Assembly (NCBI GenBank): GCA_016281605.1
Contig: JAEEJA010000097.1
Location: 1 to 32,740 of the forward strand
Direction of reading: 5' to 3'
Length of the DNA: 32,740 bases
DNA from: Lachnospiraceae bacterium
GTDB taxonomy: Bacteria; Bacillota; Clostridia; Lachnospirales; Lachnospiraceae
Notes under the pieces: generated by a model
Databases searched by the model: none
What the model was told of the DNA's origin: nothing
Seen by the model: the letters and a program-made list of their open reading frames with translations, nothing else
Translations under genes and position numbers: made by a program
In this document: positions 14,731-24,628 of the stretch, piece by piece
Position numbering within the stretch: the stretch's first letter is position 1
How the letters are laid out: the number at the start of each line of letters is the position of its first letter

Positions 14731-16733
14731 TAATCCAAATAATCCTTAAGTATACGTCTTCTGCTAGGATGACGAAGCTTTCTGAGTGCCTTAGCTTCTA
14801 TCTGTCTGATTCTCTCTCTTGTTACATTGAACTCCTTACCAACCTCTTCAAGAGTTCTCTGTCTGCCGTCTTCAAGTCCGAATCTAAGTGTAAGGACCTT
14901 TCTCTCTCTGTCTGTAAGTGTAAGGAGAACCTCTGAAAGCTGCTCTCTTAAGAGTGAGTAAGCAGCAGCCTCTGCGGGTACAGGCACATTTTCATCCTGT
15001 ATAAAGTCGCCAAGATGACTGTCTTCCTCTTCTCCGATTGGTGTTTCAAGTGATACCGGCTCAAGAGATATCTTTTGTATCTCGCGAACTCTCTCAACAG
15101 AAAGTCCCATCTGCTTTGCAATCTCTTCAGGATAAGGCTCTCTACCAAGTTCCTGTAAGAGCTGCCTCTGTATACGAACAAACTTGTTTATGGTTTCAAC
15201 CATATGTACCGGTATACGTATGGTTCTGGCCTGATCTGCTATTGCTCTTGTTATAGCCTGTCTTATCCACCATGTTGCGTAGGTAGAAAACTTATAACCC
15301 TTTGTATAATCAAACTTCTCAACAGCCTTTATAAGACCTAAGTTTCCTTCCTGTATAAGATCTAAGAAAAGCATACCTCTTCCTACGTACCTCTTAGCAA
15401 TACTTACAACAAGTCTAAGGTTAGCCTCTGCCAGCTTTTTCTTAGCCGTATGATCACCTGATTCCATACGCTTTGCTAGTTCAACCTCTTCCTCGGCTGT
15501 AAGGAGAGGAACTCTACCGATTTCCTTTAAGTACATACGTACAGGATCTTCGATACTTACTCCATCAGGTATGGAAAGATCGATATTTTCGAGATCTTCT
15601 TCTAGGTTTTCATCATCAATCTCAAGAAGAATATCTTCTTCACTTATGTCAGAATCAACCATTCTGATTATGTCTATTTCATTTCTCTCAAGTTCATCAG
15701 TGATTTTATCCATGATTTCTTTTGTGATATTTACATTTTTGTAATACACCTCTATCTCACTGTACTCAAGCACATTTTTCTTGGATTTTGCATACTTAAT
15801 TAAAGTATGTAATGATTCGATAAACTTTTGAGGATTGCCCAGGCAATCAGCAGCTGCACAATCTATAGGAAGTCTTACGCTGTCTTTAAGCTTCTTTTCC
15901 TCTGCTATTGCATCTGCAAGTGCAGCAGCTTCAGCAGCCTTATCTGTCTCGGCTTCCTCTATAAACTTATCGTTATTTATCTTCTTAAGCTCTTCCTTAA
16001 CATCATTTTCTATGAGACTGTCCACATCTAAATCGTCTGACTTTTTGCTCTTTGAGGCGGAAGAAGATTTCTTAGTTGTTGTCTTCTTTGTCGTAGCGGT
16101 TTTTGGTTTTGTTTCCTTTTCTTCTGCTTCTGCTACCTTTGACTTAGTTGTCTTCTTTGTAGCGGTCTTTGGCTTTGTCTCTTCCTTTTCCTCTGCCTGT
16201 GCTGCCTTTGACTTAGTTGTCTTCTTTGCAGTGGTCTTTGGCTTTGTCTCTTTCTTTTCTTCTGTTTCTTCTGCCTTTGACTTAGTTGTCTTTTTTGCAG
16301 TGGTCTTTGGCTTTGTTTCCTTTTCCTCTGCTTGTGCTGCCTTTGACTTGGTTGTCTTCTTTGCAGTTGTCTTTGGCTTTGTCTCTTTCTTTTCCTCTGC
16401 TTCTACTGTCTTTGACTTAGTTGTCTTTTTTGTAGTAGTTTTTGCCTTGGTCTCTTTCTTTTCCTCAGACTTTTCTGCCGACTTAGTCTTAGTTGTTGCT
16501 TTACCGGCAGTCTTTGTTTTTGTTGTTTTCTTAGTATCAGCCGATTCTTTAGAAGCAGCTTTAGCTGATGCTTTAGTAGTTTTTTTAGTCTCTTTTTCCT
16601 CAGTCTTACTCTTAGTTGTCTTCTTAGCCGCTGTAGTCTTTGAGGCTGCTGTCTTAGAGGCAGCAGTTTTTGCCTTAGTAGCTTTTGCTGTTGTTTTGGT
16701 TTCTTTCTCTTCTGTGTTCTTTTTAGTAGCCAT
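14730..16733 (-). CDS. rpoD: Primary sigma factor RpoD (SigA) with long lysine-rich N-terminal extension
   Basis: A 667-residue housekeeping sigma factor. Region 1.1-like sequence lies at about 303-360, region 1.2 at 394-427 ([17 protein letters not shown]), region 2 at about 434-510 with [16 protein letters not shown] and TIRIPVHM, region 3 at 514-590, and region 4 at about 597-660 with the helix-turn-helix [20 protein letters not shown]. Residues 1-232 are an additional domain made of K, T, A, E and S, including five 22-23-residue tandem repeats; an acidic linker follows (233-285). Most SigA proteins are about 360-400 residues. The ATG at 16733 has GTGAGG upstream; a TTG further upstream (16775) would overlap dnaG and lacks a site. 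The order dnaG-rpoD-trmK is typical of Firmicutes. Confidence 0.96.
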   Translation of the reverse strand: MATKKNTEEKETKTTAKATKAKTAASKTAASKTTAAKKTTKSKTEEKETKKTTKASAKAASKESADTKKTTKTKTAGKATTKTKSAEKSEEKKETKAKTTTKKTTKSKTVEAEEKKETKPKTTAKKTTKSKAAQAEEKETKPKTTAKKTTKSKAEETEEKKETKPKTTAKKTTKSKAAQAEEKEETKPKTATKKTTKSKVAEAEEKETKPKTATTKKTTTKKSSSASKSKKSDDLDVDSLIENDVKEELKKINNDKFIEEAETDKAAEAAALADAIAEEKKLKDSVRLPIDCAAADCLGNPQKFIESLHTLIKYAKSKKNVLEYSEIEVYYKNVNITKEIMDKITDELERNEIDIIRMVDSDISEEDILLEIDDENLEEDLENIDLSIPDGVSIEDPVRMYLKEIGRVPLLTAEEEVELAKRMESGDHTAKKKLAEANLRLVVSIAKRYVGRGMLFLDLIQEGNLGLIKAVEKFDYTKGYKFSTYATWWIRQAITRAIADQARTIRIPVHMVETINKFVRIQRQLLQELGREPYPEEIAKQMGLSVERVREIQKISLEPVSLETPIGEEEDSHLGDFIQDENVPVPAEAAAYSLLREQLSEVLLTLTDRERKVLTLRFGLEDGRQRTLEEVGKEFNVTRERIRQIEAKALRKLRHPSRRRILKDYLD
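16113..16451 (-). repeat. 66-69 bp in-frame tandem repeats in rpoD
   Basis: Five tandem units of 22-23 codons span residues 95-207, with a consensus starting [20 protein letters not shown] and ending KE or KKE. A partial sixth unit continues to about residue 222. Two of the internal units are nearly identical, indicating recent duplication. The TKPK/AKK pattern resembles histone H1 C-terminal tails. Confidence 0.9.
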
Positions 16734-16767
16734 TTCATACCTCACTTTTCTGAAAGAATCAAACTTT

Positions 16768-18546
16768 CTAATCAATCACTACATATCCCGGTTTTTCAAG
16801 CTTTCTTTTAAGATCTGCCAGCTTAACAACCTGGGACATGTCCCCTTTTCGGGACACCTCTTCCATCTTTACCTTTACATAATGCTTTAAAATCAGAGTT
16901 ATCATTTCTGCCAATGATTTGTCTTTATCTTCTTTCGGAAGTTCAAAATCAAAGTCGGTTGTAAGCATAGCTGAAACTCTTTTTTGTTCCTCAGCATTTT
17001 CATACGAACTGATGATAAATGATGGATTCAATTTCCCTTCATCTAGTTGAGCATAGATTTTCAGTGCAACCTCATGATACTCTTTGTCAATGAATGCTTC
17101 GGGCTCTATCCATTTTTTAATCTTTTCATAATATCCCGGATCATTTAACAACCATGATAGTACCAAAGCATACGCCTGGTTCAAGCCGCTCTCTTTCTCA
17201 TACTTTTTCCCATAATGCACATCCTGTATGAGATCATCTTTTTTAATCATTCCGGCTGACTTTTGGCGAAGATTTCGTACATCATTTTTGAGTACACCTT
17301 CATCTATATGATATTTTGAACAAGCAAATTGGATATAGGATTCTCCTATAACTTCATCATTGATATCTGCTATCAAAGCTGCAATCCTTTTGATGAAGGA
17401 AGCTCTGGAATCGGGATCATCCATATTGATTCCTCTCTTTAAGTATTCACACTCAAAAGCAAAGCCGTTTTGCGCATTATCAATTCTCATTTGAAACTCT
17501 TCTTTTCCCTTCGCCTTTATAAGTTCATCAGGATCCTTATACGGGCTTAAATCGAGTATTCTGGGGGTTACATTTCCACGTCTCAGCATGGGAATAGCCC
17601 TCATAGCTGCAGTCTTACCTGCTTCATCGCTATCATAAGTAAGATAGATATCATCTGCGTATCTCTTTATCTCTCTTACCTGATCAGGTGTAAGGGCGGT
17701 TCCAAGTGAAGCAACAGCACTGTCAAAACCTGCCTGATGAAGTGCTATCACATCCATATAACCCTCACATAATATAATAAACTTTGACCTCGATTTTCTT
17801 GCAAAATTCAAGGCATATAAGTTTTTACCTTTGCTAAATATTTCATTTTCAATGGAATTAAGATACTTTGGCTTAACGTCTGACATTACTCTTCCACCAA
17901 ATCCTATTACATGATTACTTTTATCAAGAATAGGGAACATGACTCTGTTCCAAAATATCTCATACATCTTGCTTCCATCTTTTTTAAAAAGCTTTGACTC
18001 TGTTATAAGCGCATCATCATAGCCCTTATCCTTAAGCATTCTATACAGTCTGTTTCCACCCTTCCCAGAAAAACCAAGTCCAAAGTGAATGATGGTTTCA
18101 TCACTAAGCCCCCTGTTTTTTAAGTAGGAGTAACCCACCGATCCTTCTTGTGATTTCAACATGTTAAAATAATGACCGGCTGCAATTTTATTTATCTCAA
18201 ATAAAGCGTTTTTTCTGTCAATTTTCTCTTTATCTGTTTTAGAAGGAGTTGCACTAACTATGGTGATACCGGCCTTTTCTGCCAGATACTCCAAAGCCTC
18301 CACATAGGACATATTTTCATATTCCATGAGAAATGTAACTACATTTCCTGTATTATTACATCCGAAACACTTATATATCTGAAGGTTCGGATTCACGCTG
18401 AAAGAAGGTGTTTTTTCATTATGAAACGGACACAACCCCTTATAGGTACTACCGGCTCTTTTCAGACTCACATAATTTCCTATAATATCAACTATATCCG
18501 AGCGTGAAAGAATCTCACTTCGCTGTTCAGGAGATATCCACGTCAC
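16768..18546 (-). CDS. dnaG: DNA primase
   Basis: A 592-residue primase that makes RNA primers at the replication fork. The CHC2 zinc ribbon is complete (C39, H42, C60, C63). The RNA polymerase core contains a Toprim domain with E261 (ILCEGYMDV) and DSDEAG at 305-310. The last ~150 residues are the divergent helicase-interaction domain. It uses a GTG start with AGGAGG eight bases upstream. Between its start and dgt lie 210 bp filled by direct repeats. Confidence 0.96.
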   Translation of the reverse strand: MTWISPEQRSEILSRSDIVDIIGNYVSLKRAGSTYKGLCPFHNEKTPSFSVNPNLQIYKCFGCNNTGNVVTFLMEYENMSYVEALEYLAEKAGITIVSATPSKTDKEKIDRKNALFEINKIAAGHYFNMLKSQEGSVGYSYLKNRGLSDETIIHFGLGFSGKGGNRLYRMLKDKGYDDALITESKLFKKDGSKMYEIFWNRVMFPILDKSNHVIGFGGRVMSDVKPKYLNSIENEIFSKGKNLYALNFARKSRSKFIILCEGYMDVIALHQAGFDSAVASLGTALTPDQVREIKRYADDIYLTYDSDEAGKTAAMRAIPMLRRGNVTPRILDLSPYKDPDELIKAKGKEEFQMRIDNAQNGFAFECEYLKRGINMDDPDSRASFIKRIAALIADINDEVIGESYIQFACSKYHIDEGVLKNDVRNLRQKSAGMIKKDDLIQDVHYGKKYEKESGLNQAYALVLSWLLNDPGYYEKIKKWIEPEAFIDKEYHEVALKIYAQLDEGKLNPSFIISSYENAEEQKRVSAMLTTDFDFELPKEDKDKSLAEMITLILKHYVKVKMEEVSRKGDMSQVVKLADLKRKLEKPGYVVID

Positions 18547-18577
18547 AAAAACCCCCTCCTTTCTATAGTTTGCGGTC

Positions 18578-18603
18578 AGGTTGATTCAACAAACTAAATA
18601 CCA
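18578..18603. repeat. Partial third copy of the dgt-dnaG repeat
   Basis: These 26 bases match the AGGTTGATTCAACAAACTAA core of the 70-bp repeats at 18621 and 18707, then diverge. The match covers the stop region of dgt and what follows it, without the hairpin half. Confidence 0.8.
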
Positions 18604-18620
18604 TATCTTAATCACAGTGG

Positions 18621-18690
18621 TGACAATTCGCATAGCGAATTGCTAAAGGTGGAAAGGTTGATTCAACAAACTAAATACCACCTTTTGACC
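18621..18690. repeat. 70-bp direct repeat, copy 1 (intergenic)
   Basis: Identical over 70 bp to 18707-18776, with a period of 86 bp. Its right end corresponds to the last codons and stop of dgt. Its left end holds the hairpin CAATTCGC-ATA-GCGAATTG (18624-18642), a perfect 8-bp stem. Confidence 0.95.
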
Positions 18691-18706
18691 TATATAGTTA
18701 CTGTAG

Positions 18707-18776
18707 TGACAATTCGCATAGCGAATTGCTAAAGGTGGAAAGGTTGATTCAACAAACTAAATACCACCTTTTGACC
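18707..18776. repeat. 70-bp direct repeat, copy 2 (includes the dgt 3' end)
   Basis: This copy covers the stop codon and final residues (SKGGI) of dgt plus 50 bp downstream with the CAATTCGC/GCGAATTG hairpin (18710-18728). It is identical to 18621-18690, so the dgt tail has been duplicated into the gap before dnaG. Confidence 0.95.
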
Positions 18777-19785
18777 AAGGTTTTGGGATCATCAAATCCT
18801 TATACAAATTTATAACATAATTATCACTCATACAAGCAATATAATCACAAACAACTCTTTCAAGCCCTTCGATATCTACATTTTTCAAAAATTCATCACT
18901 CATCTCTTCAGGTCTTTCATAAAAGTATTTATACAAATGCTCTATAAGTGTATAAACCTTATCCTCTTCGCTCTTTGCCATGGGATTTGTATAAACATTC
19001 GTAAAGAGAAACTTTCTGAGAGAGAGGAATGCATCCATAATTTCAGGCGATAAACTGATATCATCTATACTTTCGCTGTAAGTAATCATATCATGCACAA
19101 GCGTATTTAACCTCTTATTCATGCTATTACCCAATAGCGAAGTTATATCTTCGGGTAAATCAGTTTCCTTAAGTATGCCTGCTCTTATGGAATCATCTAT
19201 ATCAGAGTTTACATAGGAAATCTTATCAGATAGTCTTACTATCTTTCCTTCCAGAGTCTGTGGTGTCAGATTCATCTCATGATTAAGTATCCCATCCCTT
19301 ACTTCAAAGGTCAGATTCAATCCTCTTCCGTCCTTTTCAAGCTTTTCCACAACTCTTACACTCTGCTCATTATGTCTGAATCCGGAAAAACCATGCTCCT
19401 TCATAATCTTGTCCAAAGCTCTCTCTCCGGCGTGACCAAATGGTGCATGGCCTAAGTCATGCCCAAGGGCTATGGCTTCTGTTAAATCTTCATTTAATCT
19501 GAGAGCTCTGGCTATAGTTCTCGCATTTTGCGCAACCTCTAAGGTATGTGTCATACGTGTTCTGTAATGATCACCCTCAGGGAAAAGATAAACCTGAGTT
19601 TTCTGCTTAAGCCTTCTAAAGGCTTTTGAGTGAAGTATCCTGTCTCTATCTCTCTGATAATCGGTTCGGATATCACACTTTGCTTCCTCTCTTTCTCTAC
19701 CCTTGGATTTATCAGCAAATGCAGCTAACTCTGAAAGAATCTCATATTCTCTTTTTTCTTGTCTTTCCCTAATACTTAGTTTCAA
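18757..19785 (-). CDS. dgt: Deoxyguanosinetriphosphate triphosphohydrolase-like protein
   Basis: A 342-residue HD-domain enzyme of the dGTPase/SAMHD1-like family, expected to cut dNTPs to nucleoside and triphosphate. Motifs include RRLKQKTQVYLFPEGDHYRTR, then MTHTLEVAQ (H80), and the HD pair in ALGHDLGHAPFGHAGE (H109, D110). It starts with TTG at 19785, overlapping the miaB stop by 4 bp, with a GGGGG-rich site upstream. Its position before dnaG-rpoD is common in Clostridia. The 3' end lies in a 70-bp repeat. Substrate preference cannot be read from sequence. Confidence 0.92.
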   Translation of the reverse strand: MKLSIRERQEKREYEILSELAAFADKSKGREREEAKCDIRTDYQRDRDRILHSKAFRRLKQKTQVYLFPEGDHYRTRMTHTLEVAQNARTIARALRLNEDLTEAIALGHDLGHAPFGHAGERALDKIMKEHGFSGFRHNEQSVRVVEKLEKDGRGLNLTFEVRDGILNHEMNLTPQTLEGKIVRLSDKISYVNSDIDDSIRAGILKETDLPEDITSLLGNSMNKRLNTLVHDMITYSESIDDISLSPEIMDAFLSLRKFLFTNVYTNPMAKSEEDKVYTLIEHLYKYFYERPEEMSDEFLKNVDIEGLERVVCDYIACMSDNYVINLYKDLMIPKPWSKGGI

Positions 19786-21281
19786 TCAAAGGCCCCCTTT
19801 CCAATATAGTAAAAGCCTTTGCTTTCGGTAAGCTCAACAGGAACAATCTTTCCGATAAGATCTTTACTACCCTTAAAGTGAACCAGATAATTCTTTTCGG
19901 TTCTTCCTGTGAGTAATGTCTCATCATGATCGTCTATACCCTCTACAAGTACATCGAAAACCTTTCCTACATCCTCTAAGCTTTTCTCTTCACTAATCTG
20001 GCCTATGAGTTTAAGCATCCTGTTAAATCGCTCTGTAACCACACTCTCATCAACCTGATTAGGCATATCCGCTGCAGGGGTTCCGGTTCTCTTACTGTAC
20101 TGGAAGGTAAATATGGAGTTATACTTAACTTCCTTTATGAGATCAAGAGTTTCCTCAAAATCCTCATCTGTTTCTCCCGGAAAGCCTACGATTATATCAG
20201 TTGAAAGAGCGATATCAGGAATTGCTTCTCTTATTTTCTTGACTAAGTTTAAGTAACCCTCCTTAGTGTACCTTCTGTTCATCTTTTCAAGAAGCTTAGT
20301 TGAACCTGATTGAACAGGTAAATGCAGATAATTACATACCTTATCACAATCCTTCATAGCTTCTATAAGTTCATCCGACAAGTCCTTCGGATGAGATGTC
20401 ATAAATCTGACTCTTTCTATACCATCAACCTCACAGACCATACGTAAAAGCTGTGCAAATGATATAGGTTTTTCTAAATTCTTACCGTAGGAATTAACAT
20501 TTTGCCCCAGCAGCATAATCTCCTTAACATTATCCTTAGCAAGAGCCCTAATTTCCTCTATTATATCCTCAGGTTCCCTGCTAATCTCACGTCCTCTAAC
20601 ATAAGGAACTATACAGAATGTACAGAAATTGTTGCAGCCAAACATAATATTAACACCGCTTTTAAAGCTATACTTTCTGTCCTTAGGCAATTCTTCCACA
20701 ATATTATCATAACTATCCAGAAGAGATACCTTCATCTTTGTCTTACTCTCTACTGCTTTGATCTTATTTTCAAGTATAACATCCAGCTTTTCAGACAGCA
20801 ATTCAGCAAATAAATATATATTATATGTTCCAAATATAATATCTACATTTCTGTAGCTTTTCTTTAATTTTTCAACTACCTCAGGCTCCTGCATCATACA
20901 TCCGCAAAGTATGGTAAGAAGATTCTTCCCGCTTTCCTTATATCTCTTTAATCTTCCAAGTCTTCCGTAAACCTTTAGATTTGCATTTTCTCTTACAGTA
21001 CAGGTATTATACACAACTATATCCGCCTCTTCACTGTCAGTCAAAATTACACCTGCACTCTTAAGTATACCTGATATCTTTTCAGAATCTCTTGCATTCA
21101 TTTGACATCCAAAAGTCACAACACATGCAGTTAATTCCCTGTCCAATATTTTGTACAGCTTATCAACAGTTTCTTTTATTTTTTTTATAAAATAATACTG
21201 TCTGAATGGCTCATTTTCCGGAATACTTTCCGAAAGATTAATCTTCTCTATTTCTTTTTCTATTTCAATTAAATCGTACAT
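19782..21281 (-). CDS. miaB: tRNA-2-methylthio-N6-isopentenyladenosine synthase MiaB
   Basis: A 499-residue radical SAM methylthiotransferase that adds a methylthio group to i6A37 of tRNA. MTTase-domain cysteines are C59 (VTFGCQMNARDSE), C94 (NTCTVREN) and C128 (CGCMMQ); the radical SAM triad is C216, C220 and C223 (GCNNFCTFCIVPYVRGRE). A TRAM domain ends the protein. About 50 residues precede the MTTase domain, a length common in Firmicutes. AAAGGATTTTAAA precedes the ATG. Confidence 0.96.
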   Translation of the reverse strand: MYDLIEIEKEIEKINLSESIPENEPFRQYYFIKKIKETVDKLYKILDRELTACVVTFGCQMNARDSEKISGILKSAGVILTDSEEADIVVYNTCTVRENANLKVYGRLGRLKRYKESGKNLLTILCGCMMQEPEVVEKLKKSYRNVDIIFGTYNIYLFAELLSEKLDVILENKIKAVESKTKMKVSLLDSYDNIVEELPKDRKYSFKSGVNIMFGCNNFCTFCIVPYVRGREISREPEDIIEEIRALAKDNVKEIMLLGQNVNSYGKNLEKPISFAQLLRMVCEVDGIERVRFMTSHPKDLSDELIEAMKDCDKVCNYLHLPVQSGSTKLLEKMNRRYTKEGYLNLVKKIREAIPDIALSTDIIVGFPGETDEDFEETLDLIKEVKYNSIFTFQYSKRTGTPAADMPNQVDESVVTERFNRMLKLIGQISEEKSLEDVGKVFDVLVEGIDDHDETLLTGRTEKNYLVHFKGSKDLIGKIVPVELTESKGFYYIGKGAFD

Positions 21282-21315
21282 TTTAAAATCCTTTTTAGAG
21301 ATTATTTCAATTCTA

Positions 21316-22755
21316 TCAGAACTTCTTCCATACTTTAGGTATAAACAGCATAAGTATAGGGAAGAGCTCTAATCTTCCAGCCAGCATATCCAGTATTAAA
21401 ACTGACTTTGAAAGAATCGAGTAATGTGCAAAATTACCGGAAGGACCTACTTCAGCAAGACCGGGACCGATATTATTTATGGCTGCCACTACTGCAGTAA
21501 AGTTACTTGTAAATGAGTATCCATCGATTGAAATAATCAAAAATGAAAATATAAATACGACAATGTATGTCATGATGAAAACATTTATGGAGCGGAGTAC
21601 ATTGTGCTCTATAACCTTCTCTTCAAATCTGATTTTTTCAATATTGTTTGGATACAGATAGGAGTGCACCTCCTTAGCAACGGTTTTAAGCATTATAACA
21701 CATCTTGAAACCTTTATACCACCACCTGTACTACCTGCACATGCACCCACAAACATAATGGTAACAAGTACAGCCTTCGAAAATTCGGGCCATTTATCAA
21801 AGTCTGCCGTAGAAAATCCTGTGGTGGTTATCACCGAAGCAACGGTGAAAAAAGCATCCTTAAATGCTGTAAATGCATGATTATAAGCATTCCATAGGTT
21901 AAAAAATATTACCAGCACAGCACTGAATATAATTATAAGATACGCTCTAAGCTCTTCCGAAAGAAGGGCAGGCTTAACCTTTCTAAGCCATATTAGATAA
22001 TAAACATTAAAGTTTACTCCAAAGGCAATCATAAAAACAGCTATAATCATCTGCTGTGGCACTGTGTAAGAATTACAACTGTCCCTAAGTATACCAAAGC
22101 CACCTGTTCCTGCGGTACCAAAGGACATGCATATGGAAGAAAATACATCCATATCAGCTATAAGAAGTAAAACTATCTCTAATAATGTCATGCAAATATA
22201 CATGGCGTAAAGCCTTTTGGCTGTAGACTGAACCTTCGGAACAAGTTTTCCAACCTTTGGACCCGGGCTTTCTGCCTTCATAATACTCATATTGCCTCCA
22301 CCTGTCATAGGGACAATAGCAAGAACGAATACAAGTATTCCCATGCCACCTATCCAGTGAGTAAAGCTCCTCCAGAAAAGCATGGATTTCGGTAAAGCTT
22401 CCACATCAGTTAAGATTGAAGCTCCTGTGGTTGTAAGACCTGAAACTGTCTCAAAAAGTGCATCTATCGGTTTTTCTATAGAGCCACTAAGCATAAAAGG
22501 AAATGATGCGAAAACACTGATAAATATCCAGCCAAGTGCAACTATTATTAAGCCTTCCTTAGCTTTCATGTTTCTGTTTTCAGGCTGCTTCATCCTCATA
22601 AAGAAACCTATACAAACTGCCAATATCATGGAAATAACAAAGGCTAATATTACATTTTCATCATACACGAAAGCAACTATTATTGGCAGAAACATAAGTA
22701 TACCAACGATTATCAAAAGCCATCCAAGTACATATCTGATAAATGAATAATTCAT
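21316..22755 (-). CDS. trkH: Potassium uptake protein, TrkH family
   Basis: A 479-residue membrane protein, the ion-conducting subunit of a Trk/Ktr potassium system. It has around ten or more hydrophobic segments in the M1-P-M2 pattern. Selectivity-filter loops are visible as TTTGAS (after ETVSG), GTAGTGGFG, TTTGFS and NNIGPG, and the gating loop region contains CAGSTGGGIKVSR. AGAGGATTAGAT precedes the ATG. It lies 23 bp after its regulatory partner trkA. Confidence 0.94.
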   Translation of the reverse strand: MNYSFIRYVLGWLLIIVGILMFLPIIVAFVYDENVILAFVISMILAVCIGFFMRMKQPENRNMKAKEGLIIVALGWIFISVFASFPFMLSGSIEKPIDALFETVSGLTTTGASILTDVEALPKSMLFWRSFTHWIGGMGILVFVLAIVPMTGGGNMSIMKAESPGPKVGKLVPKVQSTAKRLYAMYICMTLLEIVLLLIADMDVFSSICMSFGTAGTGGFGILRDSCNSYTVPQQMIIAVFMIAFGVNFNVYYLIWLRKVKPALLSEELRAYLIIIFSAVLVIFFNLWNAYNHAFTAFKDAFFTVASVITTTGFSTADFDKWPEFSKAVLVTIMFVGACAGSTGGGIKVSRCVIMLKTVAKEVHSYLYPNNIEKIRFEEKVIEHNVLRSINVFIMTYIVVFIFSFLIISIDGYSFTSNFTAVVAAINNIGPGLAEVGPSGNFAHYSILSKSVLILDMLAGRLELFPILMLFIPKVWKKF

Positions 22756-22778
22756 ATCTAATCCTCTAAAATTTAGTA

Positions 22779-24140
22779 TTAATGTGATACTATAATATCA
22801 TCAATCTGATCAAGACCCTTTTGTGTGGTAATAACTATTACGCTGTCACCAACCTCTATAGTGCTGTCACCAAACGGTATAAAGCTTTCTCCCTGTCTTG
22901 CAATAAAGCAAACAAGAAGAGAATCCTTGATTTTTAACTCTCTAATAGGTATGCCAACTATCTTTGAGCTCTCCTTAACTACAAACTCAACCGCTTCAAC
23001 TCTTCCGTCTATAATTCGATAAAGTGTCTCCACATTGGAATTGAGAGATTCATTCATAGCCCTAACATGCTGAATAATATAGTTTGCGGCTGTGTTACTC
23101 GGAGATATAATACTTCCGGCCTCTAAGTCATCAGCCATATTTCCAATAGTCATGCGGTTAACCTTTGATATAATTTTAGCATGAGAGTGCTTTTTTGCAA
23201 GAAGTGCTAAAAATACATTCTCTTCATCGATATTAGTAAGTGCTGCAAAACCGTCAGCATCCTCTAAGCCCTCTCCCAAAAGCATATCAAAGTCAGATGC
23301 ATCTCCATTTACAACTATAGCCTGAGGAAGATAAGCACTTAAAAACTCACATCTATCCTTGTCTTTTTCCATAATGTGAACATTTAAGCCTGAATCAATA
23401 AGCATTTTGGATAAATAAAAGGATATGGTACCCCCACCGGCAAGCAGTACATTTTTAATAGCTTTATTCTTAATTCCAATCTTTTTAAAGAATTTCTGAC
23501 TTTCCTTAGATGAAGCAAAGAAATAAACTATATCCCCACGTCTTATGTAAGTTGTACCTCTTGCTATGATAAGTTCATCATTTCTTTCAATGGCACAAAT
23601 CATAACGTTACACTTAAGTATGCTGTGGATGTCCATAATTTGCATATTGCTTATTACGTGTTCCTCCTGAACTTTGAAGTTCAAAAGCTCTATACGACCT
23701 TTAGAAAATGTGTCGACCTTAATTGCATTAGGAAACTTAAGTATCCTTGACATCTCAAGTGCAGAAGCATGTTCAGGGTTAATAATCATGGAAATACCAA
23801 GTCTCTCTTTGAAAAGCTCACTCTGTCTGCTGTAAAGAGGATCTCTTACTCTGGCAATGGTATTGCAGCTTTCATTCTGCATAGCAAGCACGCAGCAAAG
23901 AAGATTTAATTCATCCTGACCTGTTACGGCAATCATCAAATCAGCCTCTTCTATGCCTGCTTCCTCTAACACACTGTACTCAGTTCCGTTACCTACAACG
24001 CCCATAATATCATAACTTCCGGTAACTTCTTCAATCTTATCCTGAGATTTATCTACAACAACTATATCATGATTTTCTTCACGAAGCTGTTTGGCTATGG
24101 AAACACCGATTTTTCCACAACCAACTATGATTATATTCAT
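22779..24140 (-). CDS. trkA: Trk system potassium regulator TrkA
   Basis: A 453-residue cytosolic protein with two RCK units in tandem. Each begins with a Rossmann fold for NAD(H) (MNIIIVGCGKIGVSIAKQL at 1-19, and NVLLAGGGTISFYLSKML at about 230) and ends with a TrkA-C domain (about 140-215 and 370-450). It should gate TrkH, encoded next. Start codon ATG at 24140, two bases after the preceding small membrane protein gene. Confidence 0.94.
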   Translation of the reverse strand: MNIIIVGCGKIGVSIAKQLREENHDIVVVDKSQDKIEEVTGSYDIMGVVGNGTEYSVLEEAGIEEADLMIAVTGQDELNLLCCVLAMQNESCNTIARVRDPLYSRQSELFKERLGISMIINPEHASALEMSRILKFPNAIKVDTFSKGRIELLNFKVQEEHVISNMQIMDIHSILKCNVMICAIERNDELIIARGTTYIRRGDIVYFFASSKESQKFFKKIGIKNKAIKNVLLAGGGTISFYLSKMLIDSGLNVHIMEKDKDRCEFLSAYLPQAIVVNGDASDFDMLLGEGLEDADGFAALTNIDEENVFLALLAKKHSHAKIISKVNRMTIGNMADDLEAGSIISPSNTAANYIIQHVRAMNESLNSNVETLYRIIDGRVEAVEFVVKESSKIVGIPIRELKIKDSLLVCFIARQGESFIPFGDSTIEVGDSVIVITTQKGLDQIDDIIVSH

Positions 24141-24142
24141 TT

Positions 24143-24544
24143 TTAATCTTTTCCTCCAACACTATCATTAGATTCGTACAATATCTCGTCCCAGGAAGGC
24201 TTTGCGCCCTTCCCTTTTTCTTTTTCTACTTCATTTATCTCGCTATCATCATGTGTTTCATCATTTTCAGTTCTTAAATTCTCGTCATCTACATTCATTT
24301 TAGCATAGGATGAAACATCTTTTTTCCCGAAAAACTCATCTATTTCTTCATCCTTCATATCGTTCAACTCTTTTAACATACGTCTTGAAAAAAGATGCAT
24401 GATAAAGTAAGCAACCCACGAAAGGATAAGCACTATAAGCACGCCTGTTCCGGCCTTTCCGGATATAGCAAGATAAGCATATATAACTGTGATTATCATT
24501 ACTTCTATGCTTAATATCAGTCTTAATATAAATACTTTTTTCAA
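24143..24544 (-). CDS. Small membrane protein of unknown function
   Basis: A 133-residue protein with two hydrophobic segments (about residues 5-27 and 33-53), followed by an acidic, hydrophilic cytosolic or external tail of about 80 residues containing KPSWDEILYES. It starts with TTG at 24544, six bases after GGAGG, and ends two bases before trkA. I do not recognise the family. The tight coupling to trkA-trkH allows, but does not prove, a link to potassium transport. Confidence 0.7.
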   Translation of the reverse strand: MKKVFILRLILSIEVMIITVIYAYLAISGKAGTGVLIVLILSWVAYFIMHLFSRRMLKELNDMKDEEIDEFFGKKDVSSYAKMNVDDENLRTENDETHDDSEINEVEKEKGKGAKPSWDEILYESNDSVGGKD

Positions 24545-24592
24545 TTATAACCTCCAAAAAAACGAAAAAATATACATGTTTTTACAGCACGA

Positions 24593-24619
24593 AAAGGGCA
24601 GACCAAAAATCTACCCTTT
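24593..24619 (-). terminator. Hairpin after lepB (weak terminator or attenuator)
   Basis: AAAGGGCAG at 24593-24601 pairs with CTACCCTTT at 24611-24619 (one wobble, 9-nt loop). On the minus strand the stem ends in CCCTTTTC, only a short T-run. It lies ten bases after the lepB stop, in the widest gap (84 bp) of the gmk-trkH stretch, so partial termination is plausible. Confidence 0.5.
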
Positions 24620-24628
24620 AATACAGAA

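Noticed and set aside
16734-16775. Upstream TTG start for rpoD adding 14 residues
   Set aside because: It overlaps the dnaG end and lacks a ribosome binding site, while the ATG at 16733 has GTGAGG at proper spacing.
15835-16890. A 351-codon plus-strand open frame opposite rpoD
   Set aside because: It is the complement of the lysine/threonine repeat codons and reads as low-complexity Val/Phe/Ser sequence. It has no ribosome binding site and runs across the rpoD-dnaG junction.
18547-18620. Possible dnaG promoter (TTGAAT, 16 bp, TATAGA) just before the GTG
   Set aside because: The predicted start of transcription would fall within the ribosome binding site, so it is unlikely to drive dnaG.
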